DNA of 64,000 bases from Streptococcus vestibularis (GTDB taxonomy: Bacteria > Bacillota > Bacilli > Lactobacillales > Streptococcaceae). The DNA lies in assembly GCA_010604095.1 (NCBI GenBank), contig JAABLG010000007.1:42954-106953 (forward strand), given 5' to 3'. The position numbers and the translations under genes are program-made. Below the pieces are notes generated by a model, which was not told where the DNA came from, did not search any database, and was given only the letters and a program-made list of their open reading frames with translations. Of this stretch, positions 36,861-45,259 are shown piece by piece. Numbering within the stretch: the stretch's first letter is position 1; each line of letters starts with the position of its first letter.

Positions 36861-37961
36861 ATGACCTATGCTCATCTTACCACAAACGATCTTGTAATGA
36901 TAGAGGCTTATTATCAAGAAAACATAAAAGTTTTAGATATTGTGACTTCACTTGGCAGATCAAAACAGACAATCTACAATGTCATCAACTATCTGAAAGA
37001 GGGGCACTCTGCTTATGATTACTATAACCGATATAAAATCAATAAGAAACGCTGTGGCAGGAATAAAACCAGTCTTACGCAAACAGAAAAAGATTTTATC
37101 CAAACTCATTTAGTACAAAATTGGAGCCTTGATGTCATTAAAGGAACTTATCCAGATAGAGTTTCTTGTTCTATGAGAACTCTCTATCGACTAGCAGACC
37201 GTGGTATTCTAAAGAAAGAGGATCTCCCTTGGAAAGGCAAAAGAAAACCAAATGGTCATAGCGAAAAACGAGGAAAACAAGTGTTGCTCAGAGATTTACG
37301 TGAGAGAGCAGACAGTTATCCTAATTTTAAGACGGAATTCGGTCATCTAGAAGGGGATACAATTGTGGGAGAAAAACACAAAAATGCAGTCATTACCTTA
37401 GTAGAACGCTGCTCAAAAGCCATCATCACACTGAAAACCAATGGACGGAAAGCAAGTGATATTGAGGCCTCCATCAATCAATGGTTGTCTCAAGTTTCCA
37501 GTCATCTCTTTAAGTCGATAACTTTTGATTGTGGGAAAGAATTTTCTAATTGGAAATCTATTTCGAATGCACATGACATTGATAGTTTCTTTGCGGATCC
37601 AGGATGTCCTGGTCAACGAGGTCTCAATGAACATTCTAATGGCTTATTAAGACGAAATGGATTACCGAAACAAATGGATTTTACTAATATTTCTCAAAAT
37701 TATGAGGCTGGGACAAAAGTCCTAGCCTCTCAATTTGTCTTTGGATTGTCGAGAAAGACGCAGTGGTTGAGTGGGCTCTACTACGCTGATTTCATCAGCT
37801 TTTACAGCCCTACTCAACTGTGCGGAGGTGGGACGACGAAATCGAATTCTAACGAATTACCGATTTCTGTCCCACTCTCAAGAAATAGAATTCCTAGGAA
37901 ATCATTGAATTATCAATCACCCTACCAAGTTTTTCTGAGTTACTTGAAAAGTCTAACTTAA
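36861..37961 (+). CDS. IS30-family transposase with in-frame insertion
   Basis: A 366-codon ORF. It has an N-terminal HTH (NDLVMIEAYYQENIKVLDIVTSLGRSKQTI) and the DDE core of IS30 transposases (FGHLEGDTIVG, SITFDCGKEFSNW, LNEHSNGLLRRNGLPK). After about residue 281 the family sequence is interrupted by 59 residues coded by a hairpin repeat, and it resumes at RNRIPRKSLNYQSPYQVFL, the normal C-terminus. The frame is preserved, but the extra domain is not protein-like, so activity is doubtful. Confidence 0.85.
   Translation: MTYAHLTTNDLVMIEAYYQENIKVLDIVTSLGRSKQTIYNVINYLKEGHSAYDYYNRYKINKKRCGRNKTSLTQTEKDFIQTHLVQNWSLDVIKGTYPDRVSCSMRTLYRLADRGILKKEDLPWKGKRKPNGHSEKRGKQVLLRDLRERADSYPNFKTEFGHLEGDTIVGEKHKNAVITLVERCSKAIITLKTNGRKASDIEASINQWLSQVSSHLFKSITFDCGKEFSNWKSISNAHDIDSFFADPGCPGQRGLNEHSNGLLRRNGLPKQMDFTNISQNYEAGTKVLASQFVFGLSRKTQWLSGLYYADFISFYSPTQLCGGGTTKSNSNELPISVPLSRNRIPRKSLNYQSPYQVFLSYLKSLT
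37704..37880 (+). repeat. 177-bp multi-hairpin repeat, copy A (inside transposase gene)
   Basis: It begins with the hairpin GAGGCTGGGAC-AAAA-GTCCTAGCCTC, continues with a long stem (CGCAGTGGTTGAGTGGG with CCCTACTCAACTGTGCG, inner GCTGAT-TTC-ATCAGC), and ends with GTGGGAC..CGAAATCG..GAATTC paired to GAATT..CGATTTC..GTCCCAC. Nearly identical to copy B at 40529, with the same length. Such elements are usually intergenic in streptococci. Confidence 0.75.
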
Positions 37962-38065
37962 TTTGACAATTTAGGTTCTTAAACGTCTCTCGTTAATCAA
38001 CTAAAAATTATAACTAGCTGGGTGTTATCCAATCTCCCCTCACTATTAAGTTTTTATCATTTTTG

Positions 38066-38071
38066 ATATAA
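38066..38071 (+). promoter_or_regulatory. extended -10 of the BCCT gene
   Basis: TGATATAAT 25 nt before the start codon; no clear -35. Confidence 0.5.
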
Positions 38072-38095
38072 TGGTAGAGAATGAAAGGAGACTTT

Positions 38096-39646
38096 ATGTC
38101 AACTAAAAATTTATCCCCGGTCTTAAAAACATCTTTTGTGCTACTGGCTATCCTGGTCCTTCTTGGTATTGTTATGCCTGACGGCTACCAAGTTTGGTCA
38201 GAACAACTGAGGGAAGTTATTTCAGATAAATTTGGCTGGTTTTACTTATTACTGGTCACGTCAATCGTTCTACTTTGTGGCTTTTTCCTGGTTAGTCCCG
38301 TTGGGCAAATCAAACTTGGGGAACCCAATTCGGTGCCTGAACACTCTACCATCTCTTGGATTGCCATGATATTTTCTGCTGGAATGGGAATCGGCCTTGT
38401 CTTCTACGGTGCCGCAGAGCCCTTATCCCATTATGCCATTTCAACGGTACGAGCTACCCCAGGGTCGCAAGAAGCCTTAGCCGATGCTTTCCGTTACACT
38501 TTCTTTCACTGGGGCATCCATGCCTGGGCAGTATATGCTTTAATCGCCCTGGCCCTCGCCTACTTTGGTTTCCGAAAAAAAGAGAAATATCTTTTATCGG
38601 TTACCTTAAAGCCCTTGTTTGGTAAAAAAACAAACGGTATCCTTGGTAAGATCGTAGATACGATTACAGTGGTCGCTACTGTTATCGGGGTGGCAACCAC
38701 TCTTGGTTTTGGGGCAGCCCAAATCAATGGGGGACTCAACTACCTCTTTGGTATTCCAAACAATGCCCTTGTGCAAGTTATTATCATAATTATCACAACC
38801 ATCCTCTTTACCATTTCAGCCCTTTCTGGTCTTGGAAAAGGGGTAAAAATCTTATCAAACACCAATCTTATTTTAGCGGTTGGACTACTCGCCATCACCA
38901 TAATCATCGGTCCCACAGTCCAGATTTTTAATACCTTGACCGATAGTATCGGACTGTATATTTCCAATTTCTTCCGTATGAGTTTCAGTGCTGGTTCCTT
39001 TGGTCAATACAATCGTGACTGGATCAATACTTGGACTATTTTCTATTGGGCTTGGTGGATTTCTTGGTCACCATTCGTGGGAGTTTTTATTGCCAGAATT
39101 TCTAAAGGACGTAGTATCAGACAATTTCTATCCATCGTCTTATTAGCACCGACTGTATTAAGCTTTTTATGGTTTTCTACCTTTGGAACACTTTCAACGC
39201 ATGTTCAATCACTTGGAAATGTAGATTTAACACAGTTTCCAAGTGAGCAGACCTTGTTTGCAACCTTCAGTCAACTGCCATTTGGTTTTATTGCCTCCGT
39301 TGTTGCTATCATCCTGATCGTTACCTTCTTTATCACGTCAGCAGACTCTGCGACCTATGTGCTAGCTATGCTCTCTGATGATGGGAATCTCAAACCAAAG
39401 AATGACCTTAAAATCTTCTGGGGCGTACTCCTTGCGACTATTGCCATCGTCTTACTTCTTTCAGGGGGCTTAGTAGCCTTGCAAAATACGCTGATTATCG
39501 TAGCCTTTCCATTTTCACTCATCATGGTACTGATCATGGTTTCCCTAGTCATTGAATTGCTACATGAAAAAGACAAGATGGGACTGTCAATCACACCGAC
39601 ACGATACCCTAAAAAAGATCAACCCTTCAAATCTTATGAAGAATAA
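38096..39646 (+). CDS. BCCT-family glycine betaine/choline transporter
   Basis: A 516-residue secondary transporter with twelve TM helices, for osmoprotectants such as glycine betaine, carnitine or choline. The BCCT signature WTIFYWAWWISWSPFVGVFIARISKGRS holds the tryptophan box, and GMGIGLVFYGAAEPLSHY is the helix-3 glycine-rich motif. Start 38096 has AAAGGAG upstream; the open frame begins at 38081. It lies between a complete and a deleted IS30 copy and could be a mobile island, though its base composition looks native. Confidence 0.93.
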   Translation: MSTKNLSPVLKTSFVLLAILVLLGIVMPDGYQVWSEQLREVISDKFGWFYLLLVTSIVLLCGFFLVSPVGQIKLGEPNSVPEHSTISWIAMIFSAGMGIGLVFYGAAEPLSHYAISTVRATPGSQEALADAFRYTFFHWGIHAWAVYALIALALAYFGFRKKEKYLLSVTLKPLFGKKTNGILGKIVDTITVVATVIGVATTLGFGAAQINGGLNYLFGIPNNALVQVIIIIITTILFTISALSGLGKGVKILSNTNLILAVGLLAITIIIGPTVQIFNTLTDSIGLYISNFFRMSFSAGSFGQYNRDWINTWTIFYWAWWISWSPFVGVFIARISKGRSIRQFLSIVLLAPTVLSFLWFSTFGTLSTHVQSLGNVDLTQFPSEQTLFATFSQLPFGFIASVVAIILIVTFFITSADSATYVLAMLSDDGNLKPKNDLKIFWGVLLATIAIVLLLSGGLVALQNTLIIVAFPFSLIMVLIMVSLVIELLHEKDKMGLSITPTRYPKKDQPFKSYEE

Positions 39647-39648
39647 AT

Positions 39649-39806
39649 AACCCAATTTGTAAAATTAAGCTAGACAGAAAAAGCCTATGTTAGGCTCAGA
39701 TAAACACCACATTTGTCTGAAAGGAACTAACATAAATGACCTATACTCATCTTACCACAAACGAGCTTGTAACGATAGAGGCTTACTATCAAGAAAACAT
39801 AATAAA
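39649..39806 (+). pseudogene. 5' remnant of a second IS30 copy
   Basis: Matches 36771-36928 with a few substitutions and a 4-bp deletion. It holds the left end, the ATG and the first transposase residues (MTYTHLTTNELVTIEAYYQEN), then stops matching at about 39806. The 3' part of the same element is at 40496. Confidence 0.85.
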
Positions 39807-39815
39807 AATTAATAT

Positions 39816-39862
39816 AAAAAGTGTCTAAAATACATATTTAAACACTTTTTGTATGCTATAAT
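39816..39862 (+). promoter_or_regulatory. promoter region of the ion-channel gene
   Basis: TATAAT with TG extension (39857-39862). Upstream, AAAAAGTGT and ACACTTTTT (39816-39850) form a 9-bp inverted repeat with a 17-nt centre, a possible operator or an older terminator. Confidence 0.55.
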
Positions 39863-39893
39863 TTTCATTAACACTATAACAAAGGAGAACCAA

Positions 39894-40217
39894 ATGAAAC
39901 GTTTAAATACTCTATTTCATATTATAAAAGTTACAGGATTTAATCAATTTTTGATAAGTTTTGTAAGTTTTATTTTTATTTCAGGAGGAATACTTTTATT
40001 AGTTGAACCTCAAATAAGTAATTACTGGGATGGACTATGGTATGCTTTTGTCACATCAACAACAGTAGGTTACGGAGATATACTAGCTACTACTCTAATC
40101 GGACGTATTACTAGCGTCTTTTTAACTGTATATGGACTTATTTTTTTTGGATGCTTATCAGCCGTAATTGTCAATTACTACAGCAAATTAAATACACCTA
40201 ATAATAAAACTGACTAA
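39894..40217 (+). CDS. small two-TM potassium channel (Ion_trans_2)
   Basis: A 107-residue membrane protein with two TM helices (about 14-36 and 70-93) and between them a pore helix and selectivity filter TSTTVGYGD, the K+-channel signature. There is no cytosolic RCK/TrkA-N gating domain. Start 39894 has AAAGGAG upstream. AT content is visibly higher than in the flanking genes. It lies inside the gap of a deleted IS30 copy, so it probably arrived by rearrangement or transfer. Confidence 0.87.
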   Translation: MKRLNTLFHIIKVTGFNQFLISFVSFIFISGGILLLVEPQISNYWDGLWYAFVTSTTVGYGDILATTLIGRITSVFLTVYGLIFFGCLSAVIVNYYSKLNTPNNKTD

Positions 40218-40229
40218 CATATTTCTTAG

Positions 40230-40494
40230 TTACTGTAAAAAATAATTCTTTCTCTGCCAATTCCAAACGGCTACAATTTCCTGACCTCGCGATACTTCTT
40301 GACTATCCTCTCCAGTCTGAACAAGATTACCATCTTCGACATCATCTAAGTCTAATTCTTTCTTGATAGTCTTGAAGAGTTTGCCAAATCCAATCTGTCG
40401 TTTCCGATAAAGTCCCTCAAACAAATCACCCGTTATCCGTTCTTTCGTCTCTTCAGACAAGACAATCACTTGTTTGTCATTCTCTTTCTCGACA
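40230..40494 (-). pseudogene. C-terminal fragment of an unidentified protein
   Basis: The minus-strand frame is open from the IS30 junction at about 40495 to the stop at 40230 (about 87 codons; a GTG at 40469 could start it). It reads VEKENDKQVIVLSEETKERI, FGKLFKTIKKELDLDD, then SRGQEIVAVWNWQRKN. Being open right up to the IS boundary, it looks like the 3' end of a gene cut by the IS30 fragment. I do not recognise the family. Confidence 0.5.
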
Positions 40495-40495
40495 T

Positions 40496-40788
40496 CAAAT
40501 GGATTTTACTAATATTTCTCAAAATTATGAGGCTGGGACAAAAGTCCTAGCCTCTTTATTGTTTTTGGATTGTCGAGCAAGACGCAGTGGTTGAGTGGGC
40601 TCTACTACGCTGATTTCATCAGCTTTTACTGCCCTACTCAACTGTGCGGAGGTGGGACGACGAAATCGAATTCTAACGAATTACCGATTTCTGTCCCACT
40701 CTCAAGAAATAGAATTCCTAGGAAATCATTGAATTATCAATCACCCTACCAAGTTTTTCTGAGTTACTTGAAAAGTCTAACTTAATTG
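40496..40788 (+). pseudogene. 3' remnant of the second IS30 copy with hairpin repeat copy B
   Basis: From CAAATGGATTTTACTAATAT to TCTAACTTAATTG it matches 37671-37965, including the nested hairpin element and the transposase C-terminus (RNRIPRKSLNYQSPYQVFL). The right end is cut where it meets the uvrC stop codon. Confidence 0.85.
40529..40705 (+). repeat. 177-bp multi-hairpin repeat, copy B
   Basis: Same length and nearly the same sequence as copy A; the differences are clustered after the first hairpin (CTCTTTATTGTTTTTGG against CTCTCAATTTGTCTTTGG). It is also embedded in the transposase reading frame. Confidence 0.75.
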
Positions 40789-42566
40789 TTATCATTTAAT
40801 TTATCTAACAGAGCCTCTGCTACTTTTTCAGGGATTCCAAGAGCTTGAATGTCTTCGGCACTGGCTTTTTGGATAGCTGTCATAGACTTGAAGTGTTTGA
40901 GAAGTTTTTGTTTGCGCTTAGGTCCTAACCCCTCCACGCCATCAAGTTTAGAACTGAAACTATTCTTACTACGGACTTGACGATGGAAGGTGATGGCAAA
41001 GCGGTGTACTTCATCCTGAATACGGTGAAGGAGGAAAAATTCCTCGGATTGACGTGGCAAATCAATGACTCGCAAAGGATCTCCAAAAAGCAATTCATTG
41101 GTTTGGTGCTTGTCATTTTTCTGAAGACCTGCAACTGGGATAGATAGATTGAGTTCCTTGCGAAGCACATCCTTGGCGACATTGACCTGACCTTGACCAC
41201 CATCCATGATAATGAGGTCTGGTGGCGTTAAACCATCTCGTTTGACACGACTATAGCGACGACGAATGACCTCACGCATACTGGCATAATCGTCAGGGCC
41301 TTCAACAGTCTTAATCTTATATTTGCGGTATTCTTTTTTATTAGGTTTACCATTTTCAAAGACAACCATGGCAGAGACAGGGCTAGTTCCCATGATATTA
41401 GAGTTATCGAAAGACTCGATACGGACCGGTGTCGGAATCCCCATGAGTTTGCCTAGATTTTCAATAGCTCCTTGGGTCTTAGCCAAGTCTTTTTCGAGGA
41501 GATCAAATTTTTGGGTCAAACTGACTCGGGCATTTTTCGTCGCCAGATTAACCAACTGCTTTTTCTCGCCTCTTTGTGGTTTAAAAACCTTGACTTCATC
41601 TCCGACCAGAGCTTCGACAGACTCTTGATCAATGTCTCCAGGAATAAAAATTTCCCTAGGCTTGAGATGCCGACTATCCAGGTAAAACTGCCCCATATAG
41701 GTCAGGAAATCCTCTTCGGCTTCATTATAATAGGGGAACATATTGACATCACGCTGAATGAGTTTCCCTTGGCGGACAAAGAAAACCTGAACACACATCC
41801 AACCCTTGTCCACATAGTAGCCGAAAATATCACGGTCCTGCATGTCTTGACGGATAACCCTTTGTTTGGTCCTGAGCGTCGACACTGCCTCAATCAGATC
41901 TCGATACTCCGCTGCCCGCTCAAACTCCATCTGGTCAGACATGTCCTTCATCTTGGCCTTGAGCTGGTTAACGATCTTATCATCATGACCGTTTAGGAAA
42001 TTCTTGACATCCTCAACCAAACCTTGCCAATAGTCCTCAGTGGTGTGACAGATGGTGTGAGCATTACATTGACCAATATGGTAATAGAAACAGACCTTGT
42101 TGGCAGGATTTTTACATTTCTTAAAGGGGAAAATACGGTCCAAAAGCTTCTTGATTTCATTGGCTGCACCAGCATCTGGGTAGGGTCCGAAATAAAGACC
42201 ACCATCCTTCTTAACCTGGCGAGTAATCAAGAGCCTTGGATAGAGATCCTTAGTAACCTTGATAAAAGGGTAAGACTTGTCATCCTTGAGGCGAATGTTG
42301 AATTTGGGCATATTTTCTTGGATAAGATTAATTTCCAAAAGCAGGGCCTCGATATTAGACTCGGTTACGATAAATTCAAAGTCCGCAATCTCAGATACCA
42401 AAAGCTCTGTCTTGGTATCATGACTTCCACGAAAATAGCTACGCACACGATTTTTTAGATTTTTAGCCTTACCGACATAGATAATATTGCCGAATTTGTC
42501 CTTGTGGAGATAGCACCCCGGGTTGTTTGGGAGCAATTCCAACTTATGTTTAATCAGATCATTCAT
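40782..42566 (-). CDS. uvrC: excinuclease ABC subunit C
   Basis: A 594-residue nuclease of nucleotide-excision repair that makes both incisions. The GIY-YIG domain is at the N-terminus ([25 protein letters not shown]), a UVR motif lies in the middle ([23 protein letters not shown]), and the RNase-H-like domain ([26 protein letters not shown]) and C-terminal HhH motifs follow. The 3' end abuts an IS30 remnant, but the C-terminus appears complete. It is separated from the upstream HAD gene by a terminator. Confidence 0.97.
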   Translation of the reverse strand: MNDLIKHKLELLPNNPGCYLHKDKFGNIIYVGKAKNLKNRVRSYFRGSHDTKTELLVSEIADFEFIVTESNIEALLLEINLIQENMPKFNIRLKDDKSYPFIKVTKDLYPRLLITRQVKKDGGLYFGPYPDAGAANEIKKLLDRIFPFKKCKNPANKVCFYYHIGQCNAHTICHTTEDYWQGLVEDVKNFLNGHDDKIVNQLKAKMKDMSDQMEFERAAEYRDLIEAVSTLRTKQRVIRQDMQDRDIFGYYVDKGWMCVQVFFVRQGKLIQRDVNMFPYYNEAEEDFLTYMGQFYLDSRHLKPREIFIPGDIDQESVEALVGDEVKVFKPQRGEKKQLVNLATKNARVSLTQKFDLLEKDLAKTQGAIENLGKLMGIPTPVRIESFDNSNIMGTSPVSAMVVFENGKPNKKEYRKYKIKTVEGPDDYASMREVIRRRYSRVKRDGLTPPDLIIMDGGQGQVNVAKDVLRKELNLSIPVAGLQKNDKHQTNELLFGDPLRVIDLPRQSEEFFLLHRIQDEVHRFAITFHRQVRSKNSFSSKLDGVEGLGPKRKQKLLKHFKSMTAIQKASAEDIQALGIPEKVAEALLDKLNDNN

Positions 42567-42580
42567 GCTTTCATTGTAGC

Positions 42581-42604
42581 AAAAAAAGAGCTGAAAAGCT
42601 CTTA
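42581..42604 (-). terminator. intrinsic terminator of the HAD gene
   Basis: Minus strand AAGAGCT-TTTC-AGCTCTTTTTTT. Confidence 0.9.
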
Positions 42605-42638
42605 ATAGTCATGGGTGAATACAATTTTGAAAAGTGGC

Positions 42639-43334
42639 CTATTTGCTCAAAATCGTCAAGATTTCTTGGTAGTTTTTGACTTGATAGGTTGGAACAGCTG
42701 GAGTCTCATTAACCAAACCTTTGGGATTAAACCAAATGCTGTCAATTCCTGCATTATTACCACCTTGGATATCGGCAGTTAGACTATCACCAATCATGAG
42801 GGCTGAAGCAAGGTGAAAGTCATGTACCTGATCCGCAATTTTTTCAAAAAAGTCCGTAGACGGTTTGTGGGAACCCACTTCATCTGAAATGAAAATATCG
42901 TCGAAGAATGGCAAGATGCTTGAGGCTTGCAGACGGCCGCGTTGAATGTAGCTAACACCATTAGTGGCTGCATAAATCTTGTGGCCTCGGTCTTTAACGT
43001 TCGATAAGAAGGCATGGGCCTGAGGCAACTCCTGCCCCTGTTGGCTCAAGAAATGTTGGTAACGGCCAGCTAAGTGACTGCCATCAACCTCCTGTCCAAA
43101 ATGCTCAAAAAGACGAGAAAAGCGCGTGCGAAGCAACTCAGGCTTAGTGATTAAACCATGATTAAGATCTTCCCACATGGAACGGTTCATGGGAATATAG
43201 TGATCCTTGTAAACTTTAAGATCTCGTGAAGCCACCCCAGCCTCTTCAAGAAGGTAGGTCAAAGCCAAATCTTCAGCACGGTCAAAATCTAGGAGGGTGT
43301 GGTCAAGGTCGAAAAGTAAATGGGTGTAGGTCAT
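42639..43334 (-). CDS. HAD-family hydrolase, YjjG-type nucleotidase
   Basis: A 231-residue phosphatase of the haloacid dehalogenase superfamily, YjjG/YfnB type, known to dephosphorylate non-canonical pyrimidine nucleotides. Motif I is FDLDHTLLDF with the nucleophile Asp-9, motif II ATNGVSYIQRGRL, motif III lysine in SHKPSTDFF and motif IV MIGDSLTADIQGG. The four-helix cap lies at about residues 15-100. AAGGATAT precedes the ATG. A housekeeping role is assumed. Confidence 0.9.
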   Translation of the reverse strand: MTYTHLLFDLDHTLLDFDRAEDLALTYLLEEAGVASRDLKVYKDHYIPMNRSMWEDLNHGLITKPELLRTRFSRLFEHFGQEVDGSHLAGRYQHFLSQQGQELPQAHAFLSNVKDRGHKIYAATNGVSYIQRGRLQASSILPFFDDIFISDEVGSHKPSTDFFEKIADQVHDFHLASALMIGDSLTADIQGGNNAGIDSIWFNPKGLVNETPAVPTYQVKNYQEILTILSK

Positions 43335-43404
43335 GGTATATCCTTTCTAACTGGAAAATCTTTAGGCTCTATTTTACCACAATCCAGCTACATATAAAGA
43401 AAGA

Positions 43405-43472
43405 AACACAAAAGGGCGACCCGCAGGCCGCCCTCTCAGATTTATGAAAAATAAGTATTGCTTACTTAATAG
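43405..43472 (-). ncRNA. CiaR-dependent small RNA candidate (csRNA)
   Basis: A short minus-strand transcript predicted from promoter to terminator: start about 43472, end in GGGCGGCC-TGCG-GGTCGCCC plus TTTT (43410-43433). There is no ORF. Length is about 68 nt, a little shorter than the pneumococcal csRNAs. It lies in the gap between the HAD gene and sdaAB, and divergent from sdaAB. The evidence is the upstream CiaR box; see that entry. Confidence 0.7.
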
Positions 43473-43478
43473 ACTGCT

Positions 43479-43511
43479 ATTATATCCATTGAACCTTAAA
43501 GAAAACTTAAA
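43479..43511 (-). promoter_or_regulatory. CiaR binding site and promoter of the small RNA
   Basis: Minus strand TTTAAG-TTTTC-TTTAAG (plus 43495-43511) is the perfect CiaR direct repeat with 5-nt spacing. It lies 10 nt upstream of TATAAT (plus 43479-43484), the spacing of CiaR-activated promoters, and there is no good -35 box. Confidence 0.8.
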
Positions 43512-43613
43512 GTCGGTTGTTTTTTTACTATTCCTATAGATTTTTACTTAAACAGCGAATCTCTCTAATTCGTGGTATACTGAAAATACAAGATTAATCA
43601 AACGAGGCGTGTT

Positions 43614-44285
43614 ATGAAAAATTTAAAATTTCAATCCGTTTTTGACATCATTGGACCTGTCATGGTCGGGCCTTCCTCTAGTCATACTGCAGGAGCTGTT
43701 CGTATTGGAAAGATTGTTTCTGCCATCTTTGGTGAAACACCGACTGAGGTAGAATTTCAACTTTTTAATTCCTTTGCCAAAACCTATCGAGGTCATGGGA
43801 CTGATGTGGCTCTAGTGGCTGGTATTTTAGGTATGGAAACGGACGACCCTGACATTCCACGCGCTCTGGATATCGCATACGAAAAAGGCATTAAGGTCTA
43901 CTGGAAAATCAACAAGGATAGTAATGCGCCACATCCCAATACGACTCGTATTACCTTAAAAAATGATAAAAAAACCATTTCTGCCACAGGTGTTTCTATC
44001 GGTGGAGGAAATATCCAAGTAACTGAACTCAATGGTTTTGCGGTCAATCTCAAGATGAATACACCGACTCTTATCATTGTCCACCAAGACGTTCCAGGAA
44101 TGATTGCCCTTGTCACAGATATTTTGTCGCGTTATGGCATCAACATCGCCCAGATGACTGTTACTCGGGAAAATGCGGGTGAAAAGGCCATTATGATTAT
44201 TGAAATTGACTCGCACCAGTGTGATGAGGCCGTCACTGAAATCGCTAGAATTCCTCATCTACATAATGTCAACTTTTTCAGCTAA
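43614..44285 (+). CDS. sdaAB: L-serine dehydratase beta subunit
   Basis: The 223-residue regulatory/beta subunit of the two-chain Fe-S L-serine deaminase, which makes pyruvate and ammonia from serine. It opens with FDIIGPVMVGPSSSHTAGAVRIG, and the C-terminal ACT domain (PTLIIVHQDVPGMIALVTDIL...) may sense serine. GAGGCG precedes the ATG and a TATACT lies upstream. The alpha gene follows after 12 nt. Confidence 0.96.
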   Translation: MKNLKFQSVFDIIGPVMVGPSSSHTAGAVRIGKIVSAIFGETPTEVEFQLFNSFAKTYRGHGTDVALVAGILGMETDDPDIPRALDIAYEKGIKVYWKINKDSNAPHPNTTRITLKNDKKTISATGVSIGGGNIQVTELNGFAVNLKMNTPTLIIVHQDVPGMIALVTDILSRYGINIAQMTVTRENAGEKAIMIIEIDSHQCDEAVTEIARIPHLHNVNFFS

Positions 44286-44297
44286 GAGGGGGATTGC

Positions 44298-45167
44298 ATG
44301 TTTTACACTATTGAAGAATTAGTTCAACAAGCTGACCGAGATTACCAAGGTAATATCGCCGAGCTCATGATTGCTACAGAGACAGAACTAACTGGACGGG
44401 AACGCCCTGAAATCCTAGCTCTGATGGCTCGAAATCTCGAAGTGATGAAAGAGTCTGTTCAGGCTGGTTTATCCCCTGAGAAATCACCAACTGGTTTAAC
44501 CGGGGGAGACGCTGCCAAACTGGATGCCTATATCAAAAATGGAAAGACCCTGGCTGATTCTGCTGTTCTGGGTGCTGCTAGAAATGCCATGGCCGTCAAT
44601 GAATCTAACGCCAAGATGGGCTTGGTTTGTGCTACACCAACTGCTGGATCAGCTGGTTGTCTGCCTGCTGTTCTTACAACTGCTATCGAAAAACTGGGCT
44701 TAACTGAATCACAACAATTGGACTTTCTCTTCACTGCGGGTGCATTTGGTCTAGTCATCGCAAATAATGCCTCGATTTCTGGTGCCGAGGGAGGCTGCCA
44801 AGCCGAAGTCGGTTCCGCCTCTGCTATGGCTGCTGCCGCTATTACAATAGCTGCTGGTGGAACACCTTTCCAAGCCAGCCAGGCCATCTGCTTTGTGCTT
44901 AAGAATATGTTGGGACTCATTTGCGACCCTGTAGCCGGATTGGTTGAGGTCCCATGTGTCAAACGTAATGCTATGGGGGCAAGCTTTGCCCTAGTAGCTG
45001 CTGACATGGCCTTGGCAGGCATCACATCAGCCATTCCAGTCGACCAGGTCGTTGATGCTATGTATCAGGTTGGTTCAGCTATGCCAACTGCCTTCCGTGA
45101 AACTGCTGAAGGTGGCTTAGCAGCAACTCCGAAAGGAAAAGCACTCGCAAAAGAAATTTTTGGGTGA
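44298..45167 (+). CDS. sdaAA: L-serine dehydratase alpha subunit
   Basis: A 289-residue catalytic subunit that binds the [4Fe-4S] cluster. SPEKSPTGLTGGDAAKLDAY, ATPTAGSAGCLPAVL, GAEGGCQAEVGSASAMAAAA and CDPVAGLVEVPCVKRNA supply the conserved glycines and cluster cysteines. GAGGGGG lies before the ATG. Co-transcribed with sdaAB and closed by a strong terminator. Confidence 0.96.
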   Translation: MFYTIEELVQQADRDYQGNIAELMIATETELTGRERPEILALMARNLEVMKESVQAGLSPEKSPTGLTGGDAAKLDAYIKNGKTLADSAVLGAARNAMAVNESNAKMGLVCATPTAGSAGCLPAVLTTAIEKLGLTESQQLDFLFTAGAFGLVIANNASISGAEGGCQAEVGSASAMAAAAITIAAGGTPFQASQAICFVLKNMLGLICDPVAGLVEVPCVKRNAMGASFALVAADMALAGITSAIPVDQVVDAMYQVGSAMPTAFRETAEGGLAATPKGKALAKEIFG

Positions 45168-45206
45168 GAATCAGTCGACATCCGTGAATTACTAATTCAA
45201 AACTAT

Positions 45207-45244
45207 AAAAGGCAAACATCTACTGAAAGATGTTTGCCTTTTTT
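45207..45244 (+). terminator. intrinsic terminator of sdaAB-sdaAA
   Basis: AAAGGCAAACATCT and AGATGTTTGCCTTT form a 14-bp stem followed by Ts; it can also work for the opposing transketolase operon. Confidence 0.93.
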
Positions 45245-45259
45245 CAGATATGTCTAAAC

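Larger units (their letters stand above)
36771..37977 (+). mobile_element. IS30-family insertion sequence carrying a nested hairpin element
   Basis: Imperfect terminal inverted repeats of about 25 bp: AACCAAATTTGTAAAATTA at the left (36771) and the reverse complement of ...TCTAACTTAATTTGACAATT at the right (to 37977). It encloses one transposase gene. Its 1207 bp exceed the usual 1.03-1.05 kb of the group by about the 177 bp of the nested element at 37704-37880. A deleted relative lies at 39649-40790. Confidence 0.8.

Noticed and set aside
40570..40785. 71-residue plus-strand ORF next to uvrC
   Set aside because: It is the IS30 C-terminus plus hairpin repeat without a real start; listed as a remnant.
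43405..43433. GC-rich hairpin read as terminator of the HAD gene
   Set aside because: The HAD gene is transcribed away from it on the minus strand; the T run is on the minus strand, so it ends a transcript starting further up, the small RNA.
44528..45034. 168-residue minus-strand ORF inside sdaAA
   Set aside because: Composition follows from the alanine-rich sense gene; it has no ribosome site.
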